A stretch of DNA of 34,762 nucleotides, taken from positions 64,533-99,294 of the forward strand of contig JAKAQA010000001.1 in assembly GCA_021811805.1 (NCBI GenBank). The letters are read 5' to 3'. The first letter of the stretch is position 1, and each line of letters begins with the position of its first letter. The stretch comes from a bacterium. Lineage in GTDB: Bacteria; SZUA-79; Acidulodesulfobacterales; Acidulodesulfobacteraceae. A program made the position numbers and the translations under genes. Below are positions 7,992-16,537 of the stretch, piece by piece. A model generated the notes under the pieces. The model was not told the origin of the DNA. It ran no database searches and saw only the letters and a list, made by a program, of their open reading frames with translations.

Positions 7992-9181
7992 TGATAGGAA
8001 TATCGAAACTTTACTGCGGCGGGGTTCATGCATCGGACGCCCTTAGATACGGGCGTATGTCGAGCAAGCTCCCTTCGCATCTTTTGCAGTTTTCCGAGGA
8101 TAAAAAACCGGTAATAGTCTGGAATATGACAAGAACGTGCAATTTAAACTGCGTCCACTGCTATTCGCAGTCTAAAAACCTTCAATACAACAACGAGCTT
8201 ACTCTTGAAGAAGGAAAAGCTTTCATAGACGATATATCCTCTTTTGGTTCGCCGGTTATGCTTTTTTCTGGAGGCGAACCTTTAATGCATCCCCATTTTC
8301 TCGACCTGTGTTTTTATGCAAAATCAAAAGGGATGCGGGCTGTCATTTCCACCAACGGAACGCTTATAACAAAGGAATTAGCTAAAGAATTAAAAAAGGT
8401 AGGCTTGTCGTATGTCGGTATCAGTCTTGACGGACTTGAATCCGTTCACGACAGGTTCAGGGGCAAAAAAGGCGCCTTCAGGGAAGCCATCGAAGGCATA
8501 AATTACGCTAAGGAAGCCGGAATTAAAGTCGGTTTGAGATTTACTATAAACAAAAGAAACGCTCAGGAAATCCCGGGAATTTTCAAACTTTTAGAAGAGG
8601 AAAACATTCCGAGAGTCTGTTTCTATCATCTTGTTTATGCCGGAAGAGGAACAAAACTCATGGAAGAAGATTTATCCCACGAAGAGACGAGGCAGACGGT
8701 AGATGCCATACTCGAGCTTACGAAAGAGGTATATTCGAGGGATAACCAAAAGGAGGTTCTTACCGTAGATAATCACGCCGACGGACCGTATATTTATTTA
8801 AAACTTTTAAAAGAAGGAAAAGAAGAAGAAGCCGCAAACGTTATGAGCCTTCTTAAAATGAACGGAGGAAACAGTTCCGGGGTCGGCATAGGATGCGTCA
8901 GCTGGGATGGAGAGGTATATGCCGACCAGTTTTGGAGGCACTATTCTTTCGGAAACGTTAAAGAAAGAAAGTTTAGCGAGATATGGACGGACACCTCTAA
9001 TCCTCTTATGAAACAGCTAAAAAATAAAAAAGAATACGTAAAAGGAAAATGCAAAGACTGTAAATGGCTTGACATCTGCAACGGCAATTTCAGGGTAAGG
9101 TCGGAGGCGAAAGAAGACGATTTATGGGCGCCGGACCCGGCGTGTTATCTGACCGACGAGGAGATATACGATGCAAAATAA
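7991..9181 (+). CDS. ahbC: 12,18-didecarboxysiroheme deacetylase, radical SAM (AhbC)
   Basis: Radical SAM enzyme of 396 aa in the siroheme-dependent (alternative) heme pathway. AhbC removes two acetate side chains from 12,18-didecarboxysiroheme to give iron-coproporphyrin III. The N-terminus (MIGISKLYCGG, then LRYGRMSSKLPSHLLQFSED) is characteristic of AhbC. The radical SAM cluster motif is CX3CX2C at Cys50, Cys54 and Cys57 (TRTCNLNCVHCYSQ), followed by LFSGGEPLMHP. The C-terminal SPASM-like region contains GCVSWDG, GKCKDCKWLDICNG and a final DPAC. A good ribosome site (AAAAGGAG) precedes ATG 7991, which overlaps the cobA-hemD stop. NirJ, which acts in heme d1 synthesis, is a close relative, but the adjacent ahbD favours AhbC. 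Confidence 0.9.
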   Translation: MIGISKLYCGGVHASDALRYGRMSSKLPSHLLQFSEDKKPVIVWNMTRTCNLNCVHCYSQSKNLQYNNELTLEEGKAFIDDISSFGSPVMLFSGGEPLMHPHFLDLCFYAKSKGMRAVISTNGTLITKELAKELKKVGLSYVGISLDGLESVHDRFRGKKGAFREAIEGINYAKEAGIKVGLRFTINKRNAQEIPGIFKLLEEENIPRVCFYHLVYAGRGTKLMEEDLSHEETRQTVDAILELTKEVYSRDNQKEVLTVDNHADGPYIYLKLLKEGKEEEAANVMSLLKMNGGNSSGVGIGCVSWDGEVYADQFWRHYSFGNVKERKFSEIWTDTSNPLMKQLKNKKEYVKGKCKDCKWLDICNGNFRVRSEAKEDDLWAPDPACYLTDEEIYDAK

Positions 9182-10340
9182 CCATATGGTTAATCCTCAC
9201 GGGCACCCGGCCGCCGGAGGACATCCAAATGCTATGCACGGTGGCGGTTTGGCGTCGCCTAAAAAAAATGAGCTCAGGCTGGTTTTCTGGGAGCTTACCG
9301 CAAGGTGCAATCTAAAATGTATCCATTGCAGGGCTGAAGCCCAGACGGAAAGGCAGGAAGACGAGCTTTCCACGAAAAAATGCTTTAACGTAATAGACGA
9401 GTTGTGCAAGTTCAGCAGCCCTATCCTTATTTTAACCGGAGGCGAGCCGCTTTACAGAGACGATATTTTTGAAATAGCGGATTATGCAACCGGAAAAGGA
9501 TTGAGAGTAGCCCTCGCGACAAACGGAACGCTCGTAGATGTTAAAACGGCGCAACGCATTAAAGAAAGCGGAATTAAAAGAGTTTCTATAAGCCTTGACG
9601 GCGCTAACGCCCAAACCCACGATTCTTTCAGGATGATACCCGGTTCTTTCGAAAGTGCGTTTAAAGGCATTAAAAATTTGCAGAGCGAAGGCATCGAAGT
9701 TCAAGTAAACACGACTATCGCAAGGCATAATGAAAACGAGGTAAAAGATATTCTCGAATTAGCGCTGCAAAACAACATAAAGGCGCTCCATATATTTATG
9801 CTCGTGCCTGTCGGATGCGGTGTTCAGATAGCGGATTCTCAAATGCTGGATAAGCAAAAATATGAAGATATACTTTCATGGTTTTACGATAAAACCATGA
9901 AGCTAAGAGGTAAAATCGAGCTTAAAGCGACATGCGCTCCTCATTTTTTCAGAATAATGCATAAAAGGGCAAAGGATGAAGGTATAACTATAACTCCGGA
10001 GACTCACGGTATGGCCGCAGTTACTAAGGGTTGTCTTGCCGGAAGCGGCGTTATGTTTATTTCGAGAAAAGGCATAGTCCAGCCTTGCGGCTATCTGCCG
10101 GTTCAGGCAGGAGACGTTACGAAACAGTCTGCCGAAAAAATATGGAGTAGTTCGGAGGTCTTTCTTAATTTAAGGGATACGGGACTTTTAAAAGGCAAAT
10201 GCGGGATTTGCGAATACAAAAAAGTTTGCGAAGGATGCAGGGCAAGGGCGTATTACGAAAAAGGCGACTATATGGAAGAAGAGCCTTACTGTATCTATGA
10301 ACCGCTAAGAGTAAGAACCTCTTTAACGAGCGATAAATAA
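9171..10340 (+). CDS. ahbD: Heme b synthase, radical SAM (AhbD)
   Basis: Radical SAM enzyme of 389 aa. AhbD oxidatively decarboxylates two propionates of iron-coproporphyrin III to vinyl groups, forming heme b. The cluster motif is at Cys46, Cys50 and Cys53 (TARCNLKCIHCRAEA), followed by ILTGGEPLYRDD. The SPASM region holds GCLAGSG, IVQPCGYLPV and KCGICEYKKVCEGCRARAYY. The first 25 residues are rich in His, Gly and Pro (His5, His10, His12, His18, His23), an unusual extension ahead of the barrel that could bind metal. The gene overlaps ahbC by 11 bp with a GAGGAG-like ribosome site inside it, so translation is coupled. A palindromic repeat follows the stop. Confidence 0.9.
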   Translation: MQNNHMVNPHGHPAAGGHPNAMHGGGLASPKKNELRLVFWELTARCNLKCIHCRAEAQTERQEDELSTKKCFNVIDELCKFSSPILILTGGEPLYRDDIFEIADYATGKGLRVALATNGTLVDVKTAQRIKESGIKRVSISLDGANAQTHDSFRMIPGSFESAFKGIKNLQSEGIEVQVNTTIARHNENEVKDILELALQNNIKALHIFMLVPVGCGVQIADSQMLDKQKYEDILSWFYDKTMKLRGKIELKATCAPHFFRIMHKRAKDEGITITPETHGMAAVTKGCLAGSGVMFISRKGIVQPCGYLPVQAGDVTKQSAEKIWSSSEVFLNLRDTGLLKGKCGICEYKKVCEGCRARAYYEKGDYMEEEPYCIYEPLRVRTSLTSDK

Positions 10341-10347
10341 TTCTTCA

Positions 10348-10477
10348 AGATTGCTTCGCTGCGCTGGACTTCGTCCCCTGCGCTTACAATGACAATTAAC
10401 ATTTTTATGATAATCGAAAACGGATATAGAAATGGATTAGCGCTATTTTGTCATTGCGAGCGCAGCGAAGCAATCTG
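10348..10477. repeat. Palindromic intergenic repeat (second repeat family)
   Basis: An 18-bp perfect inverted repeat, AGATTGCTTCGCTGCGCT at 10348-10365 and its complement at 10460-10477, encloses a second shorter pair, CAATGACAA (10387-10395) and TTGTCATTG (10449-10457). A small GGAC/GTCC hairpin lies at 10366-10376. No clear flanking duplication is seen. This sequence type ('GTCATTGCGAGCGCAGCGAAGCAATCT') recurs as dispersed palindromes in many bacterial genomes. It lies between ahbD and the RDD gene and may also act to end or stabilise the heme-operon transcript. Confidence 0.8.
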
Positions 10478-10507
10478 TTTTAAATAATAATTATGATAAA
10501 TTGATTT

Positions 10508-10927
10508 ATGGATAAAAAAGCAAATACTCTTCACAGATTTATAGCTAAGGCCATAGATTTGCTGATATTCGGTTTTTTGAGCGAGATGTTTTATCCTTAC
10601 GGTTTTTTGGCGGGAGTTCTTTATATTTTAATTTCCGACGGTTTTTTTGACGGCGCAAGTATCGGGAAAAGGGTTATCGGCTTAAAGGTTGTAATGGCTC
10701 TTGACGAAAAAAAACCGGAGTTTAAGGAATCAATTATAAGAAACTCTTTTCTTGCCGCCCCCCTGCTTTTTGCATTTATTCCGTTTGTCGGTTATTTTCT
10801 CCTCGTAACTATAGGCATCGTTACATATGCCGCCGAGATTTATTTTATTATAAAAAGCCCCGAAGGCGAAAGAATCGGCGACAGGTTTGCCTTTACCCGC
10901 GTAATAGACGTTCAAAAACATAAATAA
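10508..10927 (+). CDS. RDD-family membrane protein
   Basis: A 139-aa integral membrane protein with the RDD domain layout: an N-terminal Arg in the first helix (HRFIAKAIDLLIFG), an Asp-containing loop with GASIGKRVIGLKVV, and a terminal segment with GERIGDRFAFTRVI. There are about three hydrophobic segments. RDD proteins have been linked to Na+(Li+)/H+ exchange in a few cases, but most are uncharacterised. It sits between the heme cluster and polA, ends four bases before polA, and is probably co-transcribed with it. No ribosome site is evident before ATG 10508. Confidence 0.75.
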   Translation: MDKKANTLHRFIAKAIDLLIFGFLSEMFYPYGFLAGVLYILISDGFFDGASIGKRVIGLKVVMALDEKKPEFKESIIRNSFLAAPLLFAFIPFVGYFLLVTIGIVTYAAEIYFIIKSPEGERIGDRFAFTRVIDVQKHK

Positions 10928-10930
10928 AAA

Positions 10931-13594
10931 ATGGAAAAAGACAGCATTAAAGCCGATCTTTTTTTAATAGATTCCAGTTCTTATTTCTATAGGGCATATT
11001 ATGCCCTTCCCCCGCTTACAAATTCAAAAGGCAACCCTACCGGCGCATCGCTCGGATATACCAGAATGCTTATGAAGCTGATTAAAGATGCGGATATAAA
11101 ATACGGCGCCTGCCTCTTCGATTCTAAAGAAAGTTTCAGAAAACAGTCTTATGAGGCATATAAAGCCAACAGGAAAGGGATGCCGGAAGACTTAGTTTCG
11201 CAGGTTGATTATTTAACGGATATTTCTTATCTGCTTGGATTCGAAACATTTAAGCTTAACGGATACGAGGCGGATGATTTAATTGCCCGAGCGGTTAAAA
11301 TTTTTGAAGAAAGCCCCATATCTATCTGCATAGTAAGCAGCGATAAAGATTTGAAACAGTTATTATCGGACGGAGTTTTTATATACGATGCTCTTAAAAA
11401 TAAGCTCATAACCAAAACTATGTTTGAGGCGGAGAACGGAATAAAGCCGGAAGAATACAGGTATGTTTTGGCGCTTATGGGCGATGCGTCCGATAATATA
11501 CCGGGAATTAAGGGAATAGGAGAAAAAACGGCATTCGCTTTAATCAAAGACTATCATAATCTGGACGGCATTTATAAAAATATAGATAAGGTTAATAAGC
11601 CTAAACTTAAAGAACTTTTAGTAAATTATAAGGAAGATGCCTATAAAAGCCTGGAGCTTGCTTCGTTTTATAAAGACATAGATTTAACTGAAGCATATTT
11701 TACGCCTGATTCGGGAAAATTTACAGGGAATAATAAAATATTTAATTCCCTTGACGATTTCGCTTTAAAAGAAAAAAACAAGGAAGGTCTTTACGCCGTT
11801 TTTAAAGAGCTTGAATTTAATTCCTTAATGAAAGATTTGGAAATAAAAGGCGGTATAAAGGGCAACGATGATAGCGGCTATAACGGCAGTGAAGATGAAA
11901 AATTTCTTTCGATTTACGTCGATTTCGGCGAAAAAGATAAAGAATTATTCGATAACGAATCAAATCTGATATATATATATTCGAAAGAAACCGCCCCCGT
12001 TTCTTTTAACCAGAAAGATATTGCGGACGATAAAACGATAATAAATTTACTGAAAGATAATTCGGTTTTAAAGATAGGATGCGGACTTAACGCCGTAAAG
12101 CTATTTTTAGAAAATAGCGGAATTGAATTTAATAACCTTTATTTCGATATAAAAATTGCTTCTTATCTTTTGAACCCGATAAAACATCGGCACAATTTTA
12201 TAGATATAGAAACGGAATTTCAAGACCGGCTGACCGGCGTAAAATCTGAGGATTTAAACAACTATGCCTGCACGGTCTATTCCTTGTATAAAATATTAAA
12301 AACGGAAATAGAAAAAGATGCCGATTTAAAATATCTATTTTACGATGTCGATATGCCTCTTTCGGCGGTGCTTTTTGAAATGGAAAAAGCGGGTTTTAAA
12401 GTCGATAAAGATATGCTTATGTCTTTATCGGCGTCTTTAGATTCGGATTCAAAAAAACTTACGGGCATTATACATAAAATTGCCGGAAGGGAATTTAATA
12501 TTAATTCGCCGAAACAGCTCAGTACGATTATGTTCGACGAGATGAAATTTAAGCGGGTCAAAAAAAACAGCACGGATATAGAAGTTCTTCAAACGTTAAA
12601 ATCCGAATTCGAAATACTTCTCGGAAACGGCAATGAAGATAAAACCTTAAACGACTATCTTTTATTTATAGACAGTCTTATGTCATACAGAAACAAGGTT
12701 AAACTTAAGACGTCCTTTGTTGACGTGCTTTTAAGGGAGATCGATAAAAACGGCAGGGTGCACACGTCTTTTTCCCAGATAACCACATCGACAGGCAGGC
12801 TTGCAAGCCAGAGTCCCAACCTTCAGAATATCCCTGTTTCAGGGGCGGAAGGTGTTAAAATAAGGCAGTCTTTTATCGCAAAAGAAGGCTCTGTTCTGCT
12901 TTCGGCGGACTATTCCCAGATAGATTTAAGAGTTATGGCGTCTATTTCCGGAGATAAAGCGTTAACCGAAAGCTTTAAAAATAACGAAGATATTCATGCA
13001 AAAACGGCAGGGGAAATTTTTGGGGTTGCGGCGGGCAACATCGATAAAGATATGAGAAGGAAGGCAAAAGTAATTAATTTTGGAATAATTTACGGCATGA
13101 GCCCTTTCGGCCTGTCCAAAGAACTTGGTATCTCTGCCGAAGAGGCAAGGCTATATATAGGTTTATATTTTAAAAATCATCCCGCTATTAAAGAATATAT
13201 GGAAAAAATAGTAAAAGAGGCGAGGTCTAACGGATTCGTTAGAACCGCCTTCGGAAGAAAATGCTATATAGAAAACATAAATTCTGGAATAAAAAATTTA
13301 TCGTCGTTTTCCGAAAGGGCGGCTATTAATGCTCCGATTCAGGGAACCGCCGCCGATATAATAAAAATTGCTATGGTAAATATTCATAGAAACTTTCAAA
13401 GCAGACCCGAATTAAAAGAATCAGCAAAAATGCTCCTTCAGGTTCACGATGAACTTATATTTGAAGTCGAAGAATCTTTGGCAAGCGATATTGAAAATAT
13501 TATCGCCCCCTTAATGACCGACCGTAACCTTCTGTCCGGCGTTCCGCTGGCTATCAATATCGGCATCGCAAAAAACTGGGCGGAAGCGCATTAA
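10931..13594 (+). CDS. polA: DNA polymerase I
   Basis: DNA polymerase I of 887 aa for lagging-strand maturation and repair. Residues 1-290 are the 5'-3' exonuclease (LFLIDSSSYFYRAYYA, YEADDLIA, SSDKDLKQLL, GDASDNIPGIKGIG). The middle is a 3'-5' exonuclease-like fold. The C-terminal half is the family A polymerase with motif A DYSQIDLRVMA, motif B RRKAKVINFGIIYGMSPFGL and motif C LQVHDELIFEVEE. The metal-binding acidic residues of the proofreading site are not recognisable: where E. coli has its Asp-x-Glu, the first strand here reads SIYVDFGEKD. Proofreading has therefore probably been lost, as in Bacillus and Thermus Pol I. A tract of C residues with flanking A and T runs follows the stop. 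Confidence 0.95.
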   Translation: MEKDSIKADLFLIDSSSYFYRAYYALPPLTNSKGNPTGASLGYTRMLMKLIKDADIKYGACLFDSKESFRKQSYEAYKANRKGMPEDLVSQVDYLTDISYLLGFETFKLNGYEADDLIARAVKIFEESPISICIVSSDKDLKQLLSDGVFIYDALKNKLITKTMFEAENGIKPEEYRYVLALMGDASDNIPGIKGIGEKTAFALIKDYHNLDGIYKNIDKVNKPKLKELLVNYKEDAYKSLELASFYKDIDLTEAYFTPDSGKFTGNNKIFNSLDDFALKEKNKEGLYAVFKELEFNSLMKDLEIKGGIKGNDDSGYNGSEDEKFLSIYVDFGEKDKELFDNESNLIYIYSKETAPVSFNQKDIADDKTIINLLKDNSVLKIGCGLNAVKLFLENSGIEFNNLYFDIKIASYLLNPIKHRHNFIDIETEFQDRLTGVKSEDLNNYACTVYSLYKILKTEIEKDADLKYLFYDVDMPLSAVLFEMEKAGFKVDKDMLMSLSASLDSDSKKLTGIIHKIAGREFNINSPKQLSTIMFDEMKFKRVKKNSTDIEVLQTLKSEFEILLGNGNEDKTLNDYLLFIDSLMSYRNKVKLKTSFVDVLLREIDKNGRVHTSFSQITTSTGRLASQSPNLQNIPVSGAEGVKIRQSFIAKEGSVLLSADYSQIDLRVMASISGDKALTESFKNNEDIHAKTAGEIFGVAAGNIDKDMRRKAKVINFGIIYGMSPFGLSKELGISAEEARLYIGLYFKNHPAIKEYMEKIVKEARSNGFVRTAFGRKCYIENINSGIKNLSSFSERAAINAPIQGTAADIIKIAMVNIHRNFQSRPELKESAKMLLQVHDELIFEVEESLASDIENIIAPLMTDRNLLSGVPLAINIGIAKNWAEAH

Positions 13595-13679
13595 AAAAGT
13601 AAAAAGCCCCCCCCTTTTTATTTAACTTATCCTATAATCTCTGCTGTTTCAGACGATTTTTATGTCTTGAATTTTTTTC

Positions 13680-13707
13680 TTGACAAAATTTTTATAAGTG
13701 ATATAAA
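13680..13707 (+). promoter_or_regulatory. Candidate sigma70-type promoter 1 upstream of cydA
   Basis: TTGACA (13680-13685), a 16-bp spacer, then TATAAA (13702-13707). It is one of three good box pairs in the 407-bp AT-rich gap 13595-14001 between polA and cydA. The gap has no credible gene. A weak stem of A/T runs around a C tract lies at about 13598-13620, just after polA, and might act as a terminator. Confidence 0.45.
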
Positions 13708-13803
13708 TAAGACAAATAGGATTAATTTAATCTTAAATTAAAAATACAACAAACATTATTTAAGACTTGCAACCCCTTTTTAAATGTTAAAAATAATAAT
13801 AAA

Positions 13804-13831
13804 TTGACAATTTTAAGTTTAGGAATAGAAT
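13804..13831 (+). promoter_or_regulatory. Candidate sigma70-type promoter 2 upstream of cydA
   Basis: TTGACA (13804-13809), a 16-bp spacer, then TAGAAT (13826-13831), followed by AT-rich sequence with further TATAAT-like hexamers. It would give a leader of about 165 nt before cydA. Confidence 0.45.
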
Positions 13832-13868
13832 TAAAATATAATAACGTTTAGCAAATTGTTAGTTTTTA

Positions 13869-13898
13869 TTGACATATATATAATCGCATATATATAAT
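13869..13898 (+). promoter_or_regulatory. Candidate sigma70-type promoter 3 upstream of cydA with tandem 12-mer
   Basis: Perfect consensus boxes TTGACA (13869-13874) and TATAAT (13893-13898) with an 18-bp spacer. The spacer contains a direct repeat: CATATATATAAT at 13873-13884 and again at 13887-13898, a 14-bp period. Two identical sites inside a promoter could bind a regulator. Downstream, cydA has a purine-poor leader but a clear GGGGGTG ribosome site just before ATG 14002. Confidence 0.55.
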
Positions 13899-14001
13899 TA
13901 TTACTATTAAGATATAGTTAGTCTTTAATAATAATTATCTATTATTTTTTATTTAATTAACTTAATTTAATTATTTTTATCCAATTTTTTGGGGGTGTTT
14001 T

Positions 14002-15417
14002 ATGGATAATTTGGCTTTATTTCTGGCGCGGTTCCAGTTTGGAATGACTGCCTTTTTTCATTTTCTTTACCCTCCCTTGACGATAGGTCTGGCAACTCTT
14101 CTTGTTATAACCGAAGGAGTTTACGTTTTTTCTAAAAATCAGGAGTATTTAAGAATTACCCGTTTTTTTGCAAAATTATTCGCTATTAACTTTGTCGTAG
14201 GCGTTGCAACCGGAATCGTCATGGAGTTTCAGTTCGGAACGAACTGGTCGCAGTATTCTTCTTACGTCGGCGCAATATTCGGAGCGCCGCTTGCCATCGA
14301 AGGGCTTTTCGCTTTTTTTATGGAATCTATTTTCGTAGGCGTTATGCTTTTGGGTTGGAACAGGCTTTCGGCTAAAGCGCACTGGGTATCTACGATATTC
14401 GTAGCCCTCGGTTCGACTTTATCGGCCGTATGGATTTTAGTCGCAAATTCATGGATGCAAAGTCCGACAGGGTATAAAATCGGTTCTAACGGAATACCCA
14501 AAATGACTAATTTCCGGCATGTCGTATTTAATCCGTATTTTCCGTCGGAATTTATTCACGTAATAGCCGCCGCATGGGAATATTCGGCTTTCTTTATGGC
14601 TGGAGTAGCGGCATGGTTTTTAATTAAAAACAATAAAGATATGATAATGAGAAAGGCATTAAAAGTAGCCGTTATATCGGGCGTAATTGTTGCCTGCCTT
14701 CAAATCGTCTTAGGCGATATAAGCGCAAAGGAAGTCGTTAAATACCAGCCTACCAAGCTTGCCATGATGGAAGCCCAGTGGCATTCCCAGAGATATGCTC
14801 CAGAGACCCTTTTTGCGATACCTAATAATCAAACAGAGTCTAACGGACCGCAAATAGGGATTCCGGGTATGTTAAGCATGCTGGCTTATATGAATCCTGC
14901 GGCCAAGGTTATGGGATTTAATAAATCTATAAGCTATATTAACCATAAGTATAATTTGAAATTGACGGCGGCAATGTTCCCTCCCGTTTCGATAGTTTTC
15001 TGGTCGTTTCATATTATGATGTATTTCGGATTTTATTTTGCGCTGGTTATGCTTATCGCAATATATCTTTTATTTAAGGGTAAATTATACGATAGTTCGA
15101 AAATGCTTAAGGTTTTCTGGTTCTCCGCTTTTTTGCCTTTAATAGCCATAGAGTTCGGATGGTTTACCACTGAGATAGGAAGGCAGCCTTTTACGGTTTA
15201 CGGTCTCTTAACTACCGTAAAATCCGTTTCGCCTAATGTCAGCGCATTAGACGTAGGGTTATCTACCTTAATGTTTACTTTGATTTATATAACGTTGGCA
15301 TCGTTTGCGATTTTCCTGTTTAAAAAAGAATTAAAAGAAAGAGCGGAAGGCAAAGACGAACTTGCCGGCGAGTCCGCCCCGTCAGCCGCTTCAAATAATA
15401 AGGAGGCGTTATCATGA
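14002..15417 (+). CDS. cydA: Cytochrome bd oxidase subunit I
   Basis: Heme-bearing subunit of the bd-type quinol oxidase, a membrane enzyme that reduces O2 with quinol electrons and tolerates low oxygen, sulfide and NO. The 471 aa include His20 (b595 ligand, ARFQFGMTAFFHFLYPP), Glu100 and Glu108 in AIEGLFAFFMES, His186 (b558 ligand, EFIHVIAAAWEY), the b558 Met in SFHIMMYFG (about Met339), and GWFTTEIGRQPF. The quinol loop is of the short type. Where E. coli has the FRIM sequence before the Met ligand, this protein has FHIM, so the Arg next to the heme is replaced by His. cydB overlaps its stop by four bases (ATGA). Confidence 0.95.
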   Translation: MDNLALFLARFQFGMTAFFHFLYPPLTIGLATLLVITEGVYVFSKNQEYLRITRFFAKLFAINFVVGVATGIVMEFQFGTNWSQYSSYVGAIFGAPLAIEGLFAFFMESIFVGVMLLGWNRLSAKAHWVSTIFVALGSTLSAVWILVANSWMQSPTGYKIGSNGIPKMTNFRHVVFNPYFPSEFIHVIAAAWEYSAFFMAGVAAWFLIKNNKDMIMRKALKVAVISGVIVACLQIVLGDISAKEVVKYQPTKLAMMEAQWHSQRYAPETLFAIPNNQTESNGPQIGIPGMLSMLAYMNPAAKVMGFNKSISYINHKYNLKLTAAMFPPVSIVFWSFHIMMYFGFYFALVMLIAIYLLFKGKLYDSSKMLKVFWFSAFLPLIAIEFGWFTTEIGRQPFTVYGLLTTVKSVSPNVSALDVGLSTLMFTLIYITLASFAIFLFKKELKERAEGKDELAGESAPSAASNNKEALS

Positions 15418-16430
15418 ACTTAAATATATTGTGGTTTATTATTGTAGCGGTTCTTATTTTTGGCTGGTCGGTTATGGACGGTTTCGATTACGGGGTAGGA
15501 GGATTGTTAAATTTTATAGCTAAAAACGACAAAGAAAAAAGATACGTTATGAATGCCATAGGGCCGGTCTGGGAAGGGAACCAGGTCTGGCTGATACTTG
15601 GAGGAGGCGCGGTATTTGCGGCGTTTCCATTAGTTTATGCGTCGATTTTCAGCGGATTTTATCTTGCAATGATGTTAGTCGTCTGGCTCATAATATTCAG
15701 GGCGGTATCTTTCGAGTTCAGAAGCAAAGTCGAAAGCGCGGGCTGGAGGAATTTTTGGGATGCGGATATTACGGTTACGGGTCTCGGTATTTCTCTTTTG
15801 CTCGGCGTAGCTATTGCAAACGTCTTAATGGGTGTTCCGCTTAACCAAGACCATGTAGATTACCAGTCTCTATTCAGCTTGTTAAATATTGTCGGATTAG
15901 TCGGAGGACTTATATCGCTCTCGATGTTTTTAATGCACGGCTCGGCTTATTTAATTATGAAAACCGAAGGGGATATCCAGCAAAGGGCAAGGGTTTTTGC
16001 AAAACGCTTTGCAATATCATATATAGTGTTTACCCTGCTGTTTTTACTGATTTCTCCGATATTTGCGCCTAGGCTTCTAAGTAACGGCTTCGGCATTATA
16101 GGGGACATCATTCCGGTTATAATGCTTATCGGCGGGATAGGCGTTATTTTAACGGCGGGGTCTTCAAGCGACATTAAACCGTTTGCCTATTCTATGGTAG
16201 GCATTCTGGGAGCGGTTGCAAGTCTTGGCGTCGGGATATTTCCAGATATAGTTCCTTCGTCGATTAACCCGGAGTACAGTTTAAATATATATAATTCCGC
16301 TTCCAATCATTTAACGCTTTTGGTTATGCTGTTAGCGACGGTTATAGGTTTGCCATTAGTTTTAATATATGCTTTTTATGCGTATAAAAAGTTTGGATTA
16401 AAGGTAAAAATGGACGACAGCAGTTATTAA
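15414..16430 (+). CDS. cydB: Cytochrome bd oxidase subunit II
   Basis: Membrane subunit of 338 aa that pairs with CydA. The N-terminus carries the family signature GWSVMDGFDYGVGGL, followed by IGPVWEGNQVWLILGGGAVFAAFP and the LVVWLIIFRAVSFEFR segment. About eight transmembrane helices are visible. Translation is coupled to cydA through an ATGA overlap at 15414-15417. No small CydX-like peptide was recognised after the stop. The next gene is an Rrf2 regulator about 100 bp downstream on the same strand. Confidence 0.95.
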   Translation: MNLNILWFIIVAVLIFGWSVMDGFDYGVGGLLNFIAKNDKEKRYVMNAIGPVWEGNQVWLILGGGAVFAAFPLVYASIFSGFYLAMMLVVWLIIFRAVSFEFRSKVESAGWRNFWDADITVTGLGISLLLGVAIANVLMGVPLNQDHVDYQSLFSLLNIVGLVGGLISLSMFLMHGSAYLIMKTEGDIQQRARVFAKRFAISYIVFTLLFLLISPIFAPRLLSNGFGIIGDIIPVIMLIGGIGVILTAGSSSDIKPFAYSMVGILGAVASLGVGIFPDIVPSSINPEYSLNIYNSASNHLTLLVMLLATVIGLPLVLIYAFYAYKKFGLKVKMDDSSY

Positions 16431-16537
16431 TTTATTTCTCGGTTTTATTTAGACCTTTTAATTTTTATAGGGCATTTTTTGCCGGATAATATATAATAAA
16501 ATAGAAGACTAATTTTATCTTAATTTGAGGCGTTTAT

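Noticed and set aside
9124-9315. Short frame spanning the ahbC/ahbD junction
   Set aside because: Both overlapping frames are well-supported radical SAM enzymes, and this third frame has no start signal.
10348-10477. Third copy of the MITE family
   Set aside because: The inverted repeat sequence is different (AGATTGCTTCGCTGCGCT) and no flanking duplication is seen, so it is listed as a separate palindromic repeat.
13598-13620. Intrinsic terminator after polA
   Set aside because: The possible stem is almost all A-T around a run of C, too weak to call as a separate feature.
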